The notes below the pieces were generated by a model. The model was given only the letters and a program-made list of their open reading frames with translations, did no database searches and was not told where the DNA came from. A stretch of DNA of 64,000 bases from Plasmodiophora brassicae (taxonomy: Eukaryota; Endomyxa: Phytomyxea; Phytomyxea; Plasmodiophorida), in contig CP145414.1 of the NCBI GenBank assembly GCA_036867785.1, positions 682,001-746,000 of the forward strand. Reading direction: 5' to 3'. Position 1 is the first letter of the stretch; each line of letters begins with the position of its first letter. Of this stretch, positions 22,101 to 34,816 are shown in pieces. The position numbers and the translations under genes were made by a program.

Positions 22101-25100
22101 GAAATAGCACCGGCTGAGAAAATCCCTCCGAGAAATCCCAACATACCGGTGGCTGCGGGGACAAGGATTAGGGGACTGAACACGTTTAGTCGCTACGATA
22201 CATTTACCGTTATTCGAGTCGACAGGTACCATAGCCCCAGAATTATCATCCTTCTGAATCGGTACAACGTCTAGAAGGTAGTAATGCACGATAGCACACA
22301 ACCCGTGAAGAAGACGACTCAGTGCATGCATCTTGATTAATGTCGCTTGTTGTACCTGCAACGAAAAACGTGGGCTGCTGCTCTACAAACCATACCAGAG
22401 GATGACACACCAGTCCACAGAGAGTGGATACGACAGCGAGGCACAATGAATCCACAGTCGCGCCCAGGTGAGGGAGGCACAAGAAAGAGACGCTAGGATG
22501 GGACAAGCCGCAGTAAGATGAGAGGACATCGTGAACACACAACACTATTCACTTGATCCACTGGGAGAGCAGATCCACTGACGGGAACAGGCTAGCTCGC
22601 TCGATACCCGACAGAAGTGTTGACGAAAACAGAGGCGAGGCCGTCAGTGACGAATCGCCGCGCCGGTTGTTCTCGATGACAATGTGCCGTACCAGATTCA
22701 ATAAAGAAACCTGCACGAAGTGAGCTGTTGGTCCGACAGCATCAGGGTATTGGTACCTGAACGCATTCGGAGTCATGGGATAAGCTGCCCGAAAGAGCCC
22801 TCACAACAGCTGAACCGATCGCCTCCAGCTCAGGCATTACGATTCGCGGTGCACGCGCTTGTACAGGCGTTTTCTGCGACGATGCTGGACGAACATTCGA
22901 GGATAGCTTAACCAGAATAACCAGAAGGTCGCAAGCGGCAAGTCGAACATCAGTGTTCGCAGATCTGCATGTTTCTAAGTCGCCAGGACACCGCATAGGG
23001 CTGTTGTACCAGTTACCGGAAGTGTGAAAGTTCCATCTGGTCATATCCATCTATGTCGATCACGATACCTTGCGTAAAACGTAGGGCAGACCATACAATG
23101 AGGTCCAAGTACGTCACGGTTTGCGGGAGAACGTATGTCATATCATGTGGTAAGTTCGCATCTACGAAATAAAGGTTAAACTTTCAGAAGGCACAAGGCA
23201 GGCGTTAAAGCATACATCGTTGCAAGTGCCTCTTCAGCAGATCGCACGTGCCATGGTGGGACAGCGAAACTTGTGACGCAGCATCGACAATAGCATCGGC
23301 ATGCACAGTCGAGAAGCAGGATACCAACTGCTTCAGCGCATGCCGGACCATGCCTGTGTCATAGATGTCGTCGTAGTGCAAGTCGGGACTCGAACGAAAT
23401 GTGCTCGGGCACAGTAGGACTGTGAAAATGGGGTCGAGAACCCTAAACCGAAAGCGATTAGCCAAGCATTTTCACAGAATGACGACTTTTGACCTAGCAA
23501 TATGGTGGGTCGATTCGCGAAGCCATTCGTACGCAACCAGCTTGATAGGGGTATGGTCATCGGTCAATGCGTCGAGCATCAGGCTGAGAGCATTGTGGAA
23601 CTGCGACTGATGAAGAACAGAAGTGGTCTCAAGAGTCGACTGCAATTTCCACAAGAGCGCAAACCTGGTATCCAGTCAGAGGGTCAGTCATGCAGACAAG
23701 CGTTCCACGTCAAACTTCTTGTAGCCAGTCATCCGGTCAGAAACATCTTCTCGTGAGCGGAACGGCTGCAGCATGGCATCCGCCACAGCACATTCGCAAA
23801 GGTCGGACCGAACCACATGCAGTTGGGAGATGAGTTTTGCAACCTGCTAGATGTTAACTTCTTTAGAAGTTTAACGAAAGTTATTCGGCACACCTTGATG
23901 TTCGTAGATGGACACGATCGATCGAGAAGGTCCCACAGCCGTAAAATAGCTTGCGAACAATCCTCATCCCGATATTTGATGAGCTGACTTTTCACCAACT
24001 TTAGCCAGCATTCGATGCCTAGGTTCCATATAAACTCCATGAACCGGGATTGCAAGCAGCGTCAATACTAAGGCACGCCAGTTCAGGGTGGGGGAACGCG
24101 CTGGACTGCATCATGAAGGATGCAAATCGCTCCGCAATTTCGAGTCGCTGATTCTCAATGTTGCCACGTAATAGGGCAGAATGCATAAGGGAATACTGGA
24201 CCGCGACAGCAACGAGAGTCTCGCGAGTCGTGTCGGTTGTGCTTACAGACTGGTCGCGACTGTCGGTCTAGCAAAGTATCAGTAAAGCTGGACGCTACTG
24301 GGAATCAATGGGACATACTTCGATGACGGATTCAAGGGTAACAGCGGTCGCTTTGTCAAATATGCCTCCGCCGGACACCAGATGGGAATAGACGGGAAGC
24401 GGGACGTTCAAAAGGAACGTTTTCCATTCTTTGAGTGGTACGTGAGAGTGACCGGAAAATTTCGTCGACAACAATTTCGATGTAAACTGCATGGCGCGCA
24501 GAACGTCGCTCGTAGCTCCACCCCAGTCAACCCTAGTGTGGAACATTCAGGAGGTCGGCAACAATATAGCGCAGTCACTGCTATGAACCTGTATAGCGAT
24601 CGAAGCATTATATCGATCAGTGAAGCGAGAATACGCGCATCGCCTGATGCGCCCTGAACGAATCAGGTGAGATCGTGAAAGGCACAAAACGACGTCGAAC
24701 TAAACCTCGATGAAGTGTACAGGGAGAAAGTCCAGTGCGAAGTCGACTAAATTAATAACGTCGTTTCTGGCGGATGCCGCTGTCTCCCGGGCAACGAGTG
24801 CAGGCTCCGCATTCCCATCTCGCGCGGTGACCGTTAGCTCGAACACTTCTGCCAACGACATTTCAAGGGCCTTCCAAACGATATCGAGGTCAATATGATT
24901 GAAGAACGACTGCGCTGCTTTGAGGACAGCAGCAGAAAACGACGCTGGGGACTCGACTTAGCACACAAGCCATGATACAGTCAAATCCGGGCACGTTATA
25001 CCGGTAGTGGACGACTGGGACGATTCTTGACCCTGCAGGTTCGATTCATACGCATACTTGATCAAGGGGACAGCTATATGAGACAAGAAGGGGCTGGCGC

Positions 25101-26673
25101 GTATCTCCTATAACGGCGAACACTGAAATGACAGAAGTATCTGCTGAGCATCGCAGTCGACTGACCTCGCGTTCCATCAGCGTCCTTGCAATGTTAAAAG
25201 GTTCCGCTGCTTCCTCAGGCGTTTGACTAGACGATTCGATAATTTGAACTAGAGACTGCACGACCATTTCAAGCGTCGTAGGCGTCAGTGATAGAGTCCC
25301 TGCTGATGCCACTGATTCCGGTTGGCCGAGCAACCATGAATAGAATCGCCTATTCACAGATGTTTCTCGACGAAGAATGACAGGAAGAGTAGCTTGAACT
25401 AAATGATATTTGAATGTCACACAGGGTTAGAGCAACCGGTGCGAGGAAACTAACCCAGGTATATAAGCTCGGTGCGGGTGAATAAAGATTCAACCAGCGG
25501 AAAGTGCGAAATCAACAAGTCAAACATGGCACGCTGAGCCAAAACGTCCTTGTCATGCAGAGTGGCAACAATCGCCTGGCAAGAAGACAATGAGGCTTCC
25601 ACAGTTGTTTGCCGAACAGAAACGTTACCTTAATCGCTATTGACCGATTGGGTGGCAAATATTGTTCCAGTTCAGGAGTGCCGATCGCAGGTATTGACGA
25701 ACAGATGTATCGCAGTGCAGAAGGTCGGCATGAAGGGCATTGGAGGAGGCAACGCCACAGCGCCAATGCGAAGTGCGGCGCGCTTGTATTCTGTCTTGTC
25801 TGGTCTGGGCAAGCCACGTTAATTACAATGGCAGGTGCTCTAAGTAGGACAAACCCCCTACCTAGGAGTTTCAGTGTTCGATTGTAGACATCACCGGAAC
25901 CTTCGTCAAGTCCTGATTTAAATAAGACGGGGCAGACATATCACAGCGCTGTGTCAGCCACAGGTTACCAGGTAGCAGCGCAAGAATGAAGCCTCCCAAA
26001 CAGGGCAACAATTTCTTGTCAAGTTTGACAAAATACTGCTCATAAATATCCAGAAGCTCGGGTTTGACCCGCGTAGATGCATAAGACAGCAATGGAAACA
26101 AGCCAGCCGAATAAAGCGAAAGGTCCTATGTCATAGCGGATGATCAAACCATCATTGACGTTCTTCGTTAGCGGCGCTGTTCGAACCTGCGCCAAACGTT
26201 GGCTTCCAATACGCTCAAGGATGGCTTTATACGTTTCGAGCGTCTTGAGATGGACTCCGCCAGGTAGGACAGGGTTCAGACACTGCGCAAGTCTACTCCC
26301 AAGTTTCAACACCAGTCTTGACAGCAGCAAGCGTTGCCGTCAAACCGTTTAGCAACTGTCAATGCCATCGGGACGAGCTCGACGTTGGAATACTTCGCCA
26401 GCACTTTGTTCACCCGTCCAAGGCATTTGATCAGATCCTTGACACACGCATCTCAGTGCCGTCACAACACGAAATCGGCGAGCTCACCGGCCACTCGCGC
26501 GCCTTCTCAAACGCCTATTCCCCCGGCAAGTCAGCTGCAAGCCCATCGTTTCCCGGCGCGACGCGGGAACGCACCTGCATTGAAACGAGCATGGCATCAT
26601 AGAACGGCTTCAGCTGAGGATGGTTCCGCTGCGCCACCTCAGCGGCAGCTCGCGATGCGGGCGGCTGCGACAT
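19153..26673 (-). CDS. DOP1 (Dopey) homologue, intron-rich gene
   Basis: Large peripheral membrane protein of the DOP1 family, which works with MON2 at endosome/Golgi membranes in traffic and organelle positioning. The gene reads on the minus strand from ATG 26673 ([15 protein letters not shown]). The N-terminal domain is clear across several exons: [55 protein letters not shown] and [16 protein letters not shown], all close to the family pattern. The far end carries the family's conserved C-terminal patch ([19 protein letters not shown], near 19800-19870) and finishes near 19155. In between are many short exons of helical repeats (for example [20 protein letters not shown]). I could not fix every splice site, so the span is firm but the exon list is incomplete. 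The gene is visibly richer in A and T than its neighbours. Confidence 0.72.
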
Positions 26674-26869
26674 CACCGCGCCGTCGCCCTAACGTTGCAC
26701 GTGGTGCCGATGCAAACGCAGAGACGCCGACCAAAAAATGATGCTTCACCCTGAACCGGTGTTGAAGTGGCGATCTGAATCTGGCAAAGGCTATTCGAGA
26801 ATCTGTAGGTACCTCGACCTGCAAGCTGGAGAATGGTTGGGGGTGTATGCTAAGATTCTGTATACCATA

Positions 26870-27136
26870 TCAGTCAGCATCGAGGATGTCGTCTAGTCGT
26901 CGTCCGCGAGACTGTTGCGTTGTGTCGGTAACGGTGTGGCGATTGTCGAACGTGATGGTCGTCTCGGTCGAGTCGGCGGAGGAGGCCGTCATCATGACGG
27001 GCACGTTGGAAACTCGTACGGCGCCGAGGTACAAGCAACGGATAATGACCCGTAATAGTATGCAGCATATTGCGGCAAGGACCAGGATGCCAACGCCGAC
27101 GAAACTGTATAGGACCACGTCAGGCCATGACGCCAT
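26870..27136 (-). CDS. Small single-pass membrane protein, unrecognised
   Basis: Intronless minus-strand frame starting MASWPDVVLYSFVGVGILVL and continuing through a second hydrophobic stretch into RVIIRCLYLG, then a serine/threonine-rich tail ending LDDILDAD (88 residues). The hydrophobic block could be one long or two short helices; a basic cluster follows it, which suggests the tail is cytosolic. An in-frame ATG at 27175 would add 13 residues. No family recognised. It sits between the start of DOP1 and an unknown four-exon gene on the same strand. Confidence 0.45.
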   Translation of the reverse strand: MASWPDVVLYSFVGVGILVLAAICCILLRVIIRCLYLGAVRVSNVPVMMTASSADSTETTITFDNRHTVTDTTQQSRGRRLDDILDAD

Positions 27137-27322
27137 TGTGACAACAGACACGAAGATATTTCCCTGGTGTCGCATCGCATTCGTATCTGCGGATATTCGA
27201 GTTCACGACGTGGTCCGGCTTGACGTGTCGAGGTTGCACCTGGACCTTATCAGCATGTTCCGAATCGGCACCAGCGGATCTAGGACAACCCGGCCAGAAC
27301 GGTAAAGATGTTGGTTGTGTAC

Positions 27323-28095
27323 TCAGATTGCTTCTCTGAGCTCGCTGAGCTCCTCTTCGGTGATCATGTCCGTCGTGTACCCGATATCGCCCATCATGCT
27401 CAGGACGCCGGACATGAAGCTCGTCGCGAACTCATGGACCACCTCAAGGCTGATGAGTTCTGGTGAAGTGTCGCGCGACTAGATTTCGGTTCAGATCAGC
27501 GTCACGACCCGCCTGACTGGAGCACAGACCTTCTCCTCTGTCTTCTTTCGTAGCTCTGCCATCAGTTCAGCCAACTTCGCTGCGTGTGGCACCATCAGCG
27601 TCAGCGTCGGTTTCAGGCGATCCCGGTGAACGTATTTCTGCTCTCCTGCATCCTCCTCTGTTATCTGCCTGTCGGCGCAAATCAAGTTCAGGACCCAGTC
27701 TCCGAACACCTTCAAACACGTCAGCGTATTCGACACCGGACCAGACATGCGAGGTGCCCGACCTGGCAGCCGAGGTCGGTGAACTGTGCCCACATTTGTA
27801 GCGTGAAGTAGGCACGTAAATGCGAGTCGAATTCCTGCGGACGGTAGACCTGGTGCCGATTCTTGCAGACCTTGATAAATTCCGTCGTGTTCTCGAGGCG
27901 GAACTCCCCTTCGGAAGACGTCAGTAGCGACCATCACTGAAGCGCGTCATGAAAACCTGTCATCAGTGGATCGAGACAGAACACTGTGCCCAGGTGAGCG
28001 ATCGTCATCCTCGTCGTGTGGGGCGGATTGGCCTGCAGAACCTCGCTAATGACCTGCCGGCGTCGACCATCAGCCACCGATATCGTCACGGCCAT
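27323..28095 (-). CDS. Hypothetical four-exon protein
   Basis: Exons 28095-27957, 27908-27763, 27709-27530 and 27478-27323 (introns 48, 53, 51 bp) give exactly 206 residues from MAVTISVADGRRRQVISEVL to LSELREAI. All three introns are needed to avoid in-frame stops, and every junction keeps a natural helical sequence, so the gene model is better than its annotation. Segments such as VFCLDPLMTGEFRLENTTEF faintly recall a degenerate EF-hand, and the rest is amphipathic helix (HAAKLAELMAELRKKTEEK). I do not recognise the family. Confidence 0.5.
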
Positions 28096-28391
28096 GATTG
28101 GCGACCCACTAAATGCTGCCTATTGGCGCTGCCTTTGACCCGATTGAACTCGTTCGTCATGTACTGCGTCATACTCGATGTCGACATGTTACTGCCCATG
28201 GAGCCGAGCTGTCCCGATTAGCGTATGTGACGTGCAGACGCCAAGGTGAGCGTAATGGAGATATACGGTATACTGCGTTTGACAGGCAGGAGCCATGAAT
28301 TGTCAAACAGCTTTGCTGCAAAGTTATGGCTCAGTTGCAAGGACGCTGAGGCCAGTGATGCCTTTATATTGGGCCTTAGTATGCAGAATAT

Positions 28392-28577
28392 AGCATGTAT
28401 TCAAGTGCTGGACGGAGGGTTGGCAGAAGGTTAGCGCGCCCTTGCTCGCAGTCGCATCAATGGTGGCCCATCAGCAGACCCGCTGATGGACCACCAGATG
28501 CTGATGGACCACCAATGACGGGAGCAAGGGCGCGCCAGCCGTCTGTAAACCCCCCGTCCAGCACTTGAATACATGCT
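28392..28577. repeat. 186-bp foldback element (MITE-like or hairpin RNA)
   Basis: The left arm from 28392 (AGCATGTATTCAAGTGCTGG...) is repeated in inverse by the right arm ending 28577 (...CCAGCACTTGAATACATGCT). The outer 56 bases pair almost throughout and the pairing continues inward (TGGTGGCCCATCAGC against GCTGATGGACCACCA), leaving a loop of under 20 bases. Inside the right half GCTGATGGACCACCA occurs twice in direct order. TAT stands on both sides and could be a 3-bp target duplication. The flanks 28096-28391 and 28578-28774 show no other gene. Either a short non-autonomous DNA element or a long hairpin transcript. Confidence 0.7.
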
Positions 28578-28774
28578 TATTACTGTTGAGTTGTTCTCTG
28601 TCGTTGTGCCAGAGGATGGTGGCGACCGTGTCGAGGCCAGCTGATTCTTGGTGCTAGTTTTGGGGTCAGCAGTCAGCACAAGCGCCGGCACAACAATATA
28701 ACAATACAACTCGTGTTAATTGTGGCGACTTTATGAGATGTCCTATACAGCGACCATGACGCAATGATATCCTT

Positions 28775-31700
28775 CTATTCAACGTCAAGCAGGGACGCCA
28801 CATCGGGAATGCGCTGGAGAACCCGTCCAGGAATACACAGAAGCATCGTCCGCATGTGCTTGGCCTGTAGGTCCAGGCCGCGAACCATCGGTTCGTACAG
28901 GAACGCCATCAATAGCACCAGGATTGATAGGAAAACCAGGGTCACCGCCAGGTACGCCGACCTGAACACGCTGATCTGCCCGGCAATCTGCTGCTTGACA
29001 ATATCGAGGTCGTATGTCAGGGCGTATTGAAGGTACATCGTCTCGAGGGAGCGCATCGTTGCCAAACCACTATGAATAATATCGTGAGACAGGACCGGCT
29101 TCAGGCGCCATCCCCACCGACCTGAATCTCTGGCTCTTAACACGGGAAGTATTTGCAGGCAGTCGCTGGAACATTGCGATCTGGCTGCGAGCGTTACCCG
29201 CGAACTCCATTATAGCGACATGGAGGCCGTTGCCAAGGACAGAATGATCGAATACGGCACAATCGGCATCGTACGCGGCGTCAGGAACGCATCCGTTTGT
29301 GAACATGAGCGCCGGCTCTGGATCGGTGAATGCCGCACCGCTTAAGACGCCCGGAGTCCCCATTGCCGACGAGCCGTACGTGAGACCTGCCCGGAATCTG
29401 ATGACCAGATTGAAGCCCATGATATTCTTCAGGTGTACGTACCGTGTTCGATGGACATGAGTTCGTCGATACTCGACATGGCCTGGTCGAACGACCTGTT
29501 GACGCTGATGGCGCTAACGGGTGCTGCCCATTGGTTCAGGTCGCCTAGCGTCTGCCGAAGCTTCATGCGACGGTACTCGCCCCAGGTCGACGTCGACACG
29601 GCAGCCGACATCTCACCAAGTATAACTTGAACTCTGTGGCATGCGCTTCGTTCAGCACCGAGCTCTGGAATATGATGGCGGGAACGTCACCCAATGGTTG
29701 CGAATATAACGACGACGAACGCGACGTAGACGAACAGCGCGGCATTAAGCTGGAGCAGGACTTTCCATCCAAGGCGGCTCCTCTGCTTTCGGTTCGCCAG
29801 CAGAGTATGTTTGTTTCGCGAATAGCTATCTGATGCCAGGTCTTCAACGGAACGTGCGATGTCTTTGCCGGCGTCGATAGCTATGCACATACGCCCACAG
29901 TCACAAGCCGATGGGCAGGGGGACAGCAAATGCCAACGTACCGCTCTCTTCGTCATCGTCGCTGATGGCGAACAGTTCGTTGCGGGCAACTCGTAGGTCC
30001 TTGAGCCGCTTGACGCATCCCTTGCGAAGAAGTTCGACTTCGCGCGGGGGAACCTTTGTGAACACTGACAGCCTGTTCACCTGCGACGCAATCATCTCCG
30101 ATAGTGACGGGTGTACGAACACCACAATCAGCAGGACGATCAGAACGCCAGGGACAATCGCAACAATCGCGTTGGTAGTCTGAACCGAATTCAGACCCCT
30201 GATGACCTGTAGGATGTCTCCGGTAAGCAACCGGTAACGACATTGTAGCAATTGTCGGTTCCAAAGTCAAACCTCGTCTCTCCATGCGCTCGTCGACCGG
30301 TTCATCTGTGCGGTCAGGTTGCCCCGGTTCAGATATGCAATGAACATGGCGTCCTGGCTAATATTCGTCGATGTGTAAATATTTGTCAACGGTGTAGCGT
30401 ACAATTGGGCGCCCGCTTCCGCTAAGCGCGCCGTTGCATCGCTGAGCGTCACGTGCTCGTACTGGATTCCAGATCCAACAGTGACTGCTAGATTGACGAT
30501 AGGCGACGCCATCATTTGCGAGAAGGTCGCGCTGACCTGGCTCGGGTTCGCTTGGATCGCTTGCGCGAACGACACCAGTTGTTGTGATGCGTCGAGCAAT
30601 ATTGACCTGGCGATGGGTTCGTCATCGGCTGTGTCGACGCCAGCACTAATCACCATCAGCCATTGGGCCGCATACGCAATCGACATCGCCTGAGACCAAC
30701 CGCAATCAGATTCACAAATGGCGGCATGGGCAAGAAGGCTGACCTGGTAGGTTGTCGTGCTGGCGAAGACGAGCAAGTCGTTCGTGTTCTGGTAGTTGTT
30801 GAGGATGTTGTTCATGACGAGGAACGAAGTCAGAACGCCACAGAATGCCGTGACGATGACAAGGGCGAACAGGCCACGAAGCCATCGGGCACGGCCCGCC
30901 ATGGCCGACTTCCCCGACGGCCCGGACGCCATCTGACGAACCAGCTGGGTCCCGATCTCATCGATACTAGTCGTCCCACCAGGGCCGCCCCCATGCTGAT
31001 CGACCGTCGCCTTGTCTGACGACGCCTCGCTGGTGGACGCGCTCTCGTTATCAGTCGTCTGCTCCGCATCGATATTCGTCTCGTGCACATGACCTGCGTC
31101 GTCCTCCTGATCGACATCGCTGTCATCATCGGTGACGATTAGTGCATTCTCTGAGAAGAACGTCTGCAGGAGCCGCAATGCAATTGCGTCCTTGTGGCAC
31201 AGTTGACTGACGTCGGAGCGGATGACGTCCCGCTCAGCAGGGGTGACATCGTCTAGCAAGTCGCGTCGGACGTCGTCGATTTGCCGGTCGTCAACAACCG
31301 GCTTCGTCAATAGAGCCGCTGCGAGCCGCATCGTTAGAGTTTCGAGCCGCATTGTTCGCGGGGATACAATCTTGACGACGTCGTACAGGACCCCATCATG
31401 TGTGCGCTGCTCAGCAGAGCATTGGACATTATAGGAACCAGTTCCGTCAGCGACATATCGAGGAACCAGATCAGGTGAGCCGATGGTGGTTCCTGAGAAC
31501 TGGACCGTCATATGCAACATGTCGTGCAAGCCGGCAATGAACGGGACTGATTGTGGTGTCGGACGATCATCGAGTGTGAACAAAAGATGGCATCCATTGG
31601 TTCGTTCGACGACGGGGAAGGCCTCATCACGATCGATGCGGGCAATGAGGTAGTTGGTGTCGACCACCGGATCAGGCTCATCAGCACTGAATGTGGCCAT

Positions 31701-33995
31701 GAACTCCAGCATGTTCCCTTCGTCAGATACCTCGTGAAGCAGGATCCTACCCGGGACGATGCAACCGTTGCGGTGCTTAGCGAACACATGGCGTACCGTC
31801 TTCGTCAGACGCATGTTGCCCGAATCAAGGAACGCCTGGATCATGGAGTGATGCGTGGTAGCCCATGGCAAGGACACCAACGTGTCGACGTGTTTGCCAA
31901 TCAAGTCGTTCCGTTCGTATCCCAGAATGTTACATAACAAATTATTGACCTAGACAGGGAGACAAGAGTTATTTCGATACAGGACGTTTCTGTCCGGTCG
32001 TCTGTACCTTCGTGATGATGCCCAAGGAGGCGTAATCGACAGAGATGACGACCATGCCGTTACGAACGGACATATCGTTCTGAGCCTGCTCGACGTTGTT
32101 CGCGTTCTTGTTGGCGGCCGCGGCCTGCTCGTCGGCCTGGTTCAAAATCGTCTGGCCCTTGTCGCGCTCATTGAGGGCATCGATTAAGAATCCGGCGTAG
32201 ACTCGCAACGCAGCTGGGGTTCGTTGGGGCATCGTTACGATCTTATTGTAGTTCTGCTGCGCCAGATTGATGAACTTGGACACCTACAGCACGACGTCAA
32301 CGTAAGACCGTTTGCGGTTGCCTATGCGGTGCGCGCACCTGGGAAGTCATTTGATACAGGTCCTCGACTTTCGTCGACGATGATGATATGCTCTCCCAGA
32401 AGCTAACCTGCTCCTTGGCAGCTTTAGCGTCGTTGTCGATGGCGTCTTTAAGGTTCTGCTCATAGGCGATCGCAGTGATGATATCGGACCCACTGGACCC
32501 CGTGTTCTCCTCGCTTTTCTTCTTACGGCGACGATATATCAGGAACTGCTCATCAAGCTGAGGGGAACGTTCCGCTGCCTTCGCCAGTGATCGCATGCCG
32601 ATGTGTCCGTGCTTTAGGACGGTCAGGTAAAACTGGCCTCGGAACAGGAACATCATGGAACTTCCTGAGAATCTCTTGATACCTTCCACGTAAATCTCCT
32701 GTACCGTCAGAGTCATGTGAGCCCACCCACCATGGATTGGTGAGCTACAAACGTACTTCGGCCAACGCAGACACGCGCTCGAACTCATCCGCGAGCAGAA
32801 GGCGACGATCTTCTCGACCATTATCCTGCCATGCATCGGCGACGTTGCACATAAGGAAGTGGACCTTCAGCTGGACCTCGATCGGTGACGATAGACGGGA
32901 CACGGGCGATTCACTGATCCAGATCTTCCTGGTTGTCAATAGCAGGTTCGACACGATGATGACGATTGGTGTCCCGATGTAGAATGCGATGACGGGCGAC
33001 GCGTCGGCGGCGTCGTTGTTGAAAACGGCGACAGCGACGACAACAGCACCCCAACACTGCAGCCAGGCCAGCGTCGCTTTTACCTGGCAAACCGTGAACT
33101 TGTAGAATGGAAGGTACCACGTATAGGCGAACGCGCTGACTGATGTCAGAACCACCATCGACAGAATGACAAACATGTTGGACGATTGGTCGGGCAACAG
33201 TTGCCAGAAGGCGGTCAGCAAGAACCTCATCATCAACTGGACGGCTTCCGCCCGCGAGTGAGACCGACCCATGACGGACGGTTTGCAGGGATCGTCCTCG
33301 AAATACGTCAGCTGGACAATGAAACAGAACATAACGAACAGGATCGAGACGGGCAGGAGGAACGCCAACGATAGGTTATCGCGGCCGGTATAGCAGGAGA
33401 CCGACGGATCCAGGTCGCACTGGATATTCATGATGAAGACGTTGGCAATCGGGATGAACCCGATGGATGTAATCAGGACGGCGAACTGTCGAAGAATATG
33501 CAAGGGCAGCATGTACTTGAAATAGTTCTGGACGAACGAATAACCGACGTACACGACGCACGCCAGAACGATTGCGACTGTGGTCATCGCCGCTCCAAAC
33601 GTCAGACCACCTTTCACGGGCGCTGATGACCCCTGCCAGCCAGCAAGCGTTGAATACGGCAATGCTTCCAGTAACGGGGCGGCCGCCGCCTCATTCAACG
33701 GAAAATGTCGGTCCCGGTTGAACGCAAATCCAAGGACCTGGAAGAATTGCATAAACGACCCAGACAGGATGATGAACATGGATGACGATGTCTCCTTGGA
33801 CATGACGTAGATGACACCGAACAGAGCTTTGCGTAGCATTTCAATGATTTGCGCCAGGCGGTTCATCGTGGACCCCTCGTCGGCATCGGACCCGAAACCG
33901 ATCACGATGGGCGGTGTTGGACCACCCATCGTGCAATTGCTGCCGCTGGTTGTAGCTGTTGTCCTTTGTCCCTGGACAGACGTACAGTCAGTCAT
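28775..33995 (-). CDS. Giant multi-membrane PAS sensor protein of the TmcB/TmcC type
   Basis: Nine exons fit exactly: 33995-32757, 32698-32339, 32283-31981, 31949-30273, 30206-29942, 29880-29691, 29633-29439, 29397-29142, 29098-28775 (1602 residues; introns 31-66 bp). Residues 1-413 form about eight membrane helices (for example GAAMTTVAIVLACVVYVGYS, YTWYLPFYKFTVCQ). Residues ~414-634 are helical repeats ending in a coiled stretch and GMVVISVDYASLGIITKV, the link into a PAS domain (VNNLLCNILGYERNDLIGKH). The C-terminal ~800 residues have four more membrane segments around an extracytosolic region and a long acidic loop. This order matches TmcB/TmcC-like proteins known chiefly from ciliates. 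Likely a plasma-membrane or flagellar-membrane receptor; the ligand is unknown. The 1602-residue frame closes without remainder, which supports all eight splices. Confidence 0.75.
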
Positions 33996-34091
33996 GGAGT
34001 CATCAGTACGTCGTACAGTACACCACCCGTGGGTGTGCGTCAACCGTCAGGCAGTACCAGGGCAAGGAGAAACACCAGAGCAGCGAGGGCG

Positions 34092-34637
34092 ATGGAGTAT
34101 CACGAGGGATTGTTTGTTGAGGCTGAGGGTATGGCGCCACTCTCGGTCAAGCAGGAGACGGGCATCGTCGTCGGCGAAAGCGATGATGTGGAGACAATCG
34201 TATGCCGCGGCCAGGACACGTACGTACCGAAGATGAGGTCGTTCAAGGAGCGTCAGTACATTTGCAATGGCACACCGATCCACCGGGTCACATTCTGGCG
34301 CCATCGCAAGCACGGTTGCCCGAACATGCCTGGACCCCGCCTGCCTAGAAAGACGGCCATGGTCAGAGCGGATAGTATCGTCAAGGCGGACTTCGACGCC
34401 GATTGCGACATCGACGATGTCGACGACTTGACGAGGAAGGACGACGAGGCCGTCGAGGACCACGGCGACAGACACAACGTCTCCGCCGGCATGGCCGCCA
34501 TGTCGTCCAGCGACGAGGACGGCGAACTGGAATCCGAGGGCGAACCCGTCATCGATGGCGACGACGTCGACTATTTCCGCGACATACTCGGCGACATCGA
34601 CATTGACAAGGTACCCGACCCGATTCTCCTGCTCTGA
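34092..34637 (+). CDS. Acidic hypothetical protein
   Basis: Single frame of 181 residues from MEYHEGLFVEAEGMAP to PDPILLL. A basic, aromatic centre (KMRSFKERQYICNGTPIHRV then TFWRHRKHGCPNMPGPRLPR) is followed by a strongly acidic second half (DDVDDLTRKDDEAVED, SSSDEDGELESEGEP). No signal peptide or membrane segment. It looks like a nuclear, nucleic-acid- or histone-interacting protein, but the family is unknown to me. Its start lies 96 bp from the divergent start of the membrane sensor, so the two share a promoter region. Confidence 0.55.
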   Translation: MEYHEGLFVEAEGMAPLSVKQETGIVVGESDDVETIVCRGQDTYVPKMRSFKERQYICNGTPIHRVTFWRHRKHGCPNMPGPRLPRKTAMVRADSIVKADFDADCDIDDVDDLTRKDDEAVEDHGDRHNVSAGMAAMSSSDEDGELESEGEPVIDGDDVDYFRDILGDIDIDKVPDPILLL

Positions 34638-34816
34638 CGGAGACCTGCACACAACGTACAGCCAGCCATGCCACCATCAAAACCGTTAATAATGAAACAA
34701 ATAAGGAAGGCCAGATTAACTACCACGTCTGAGATGTGGGGCACGGTTGGAACAGTCAGTCGTAGAGGGAATTTATGCACCCTGGGTTGGTCAATAATAA
34801 CAAATTACACAAGAGG

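Noticed and set aside
29099-29141. A 22-bp intron alternative inside the membrane sensor
   Set aside because: A 43-bp intron (29099-29141) keeps the frame as well and is in the usual size range.
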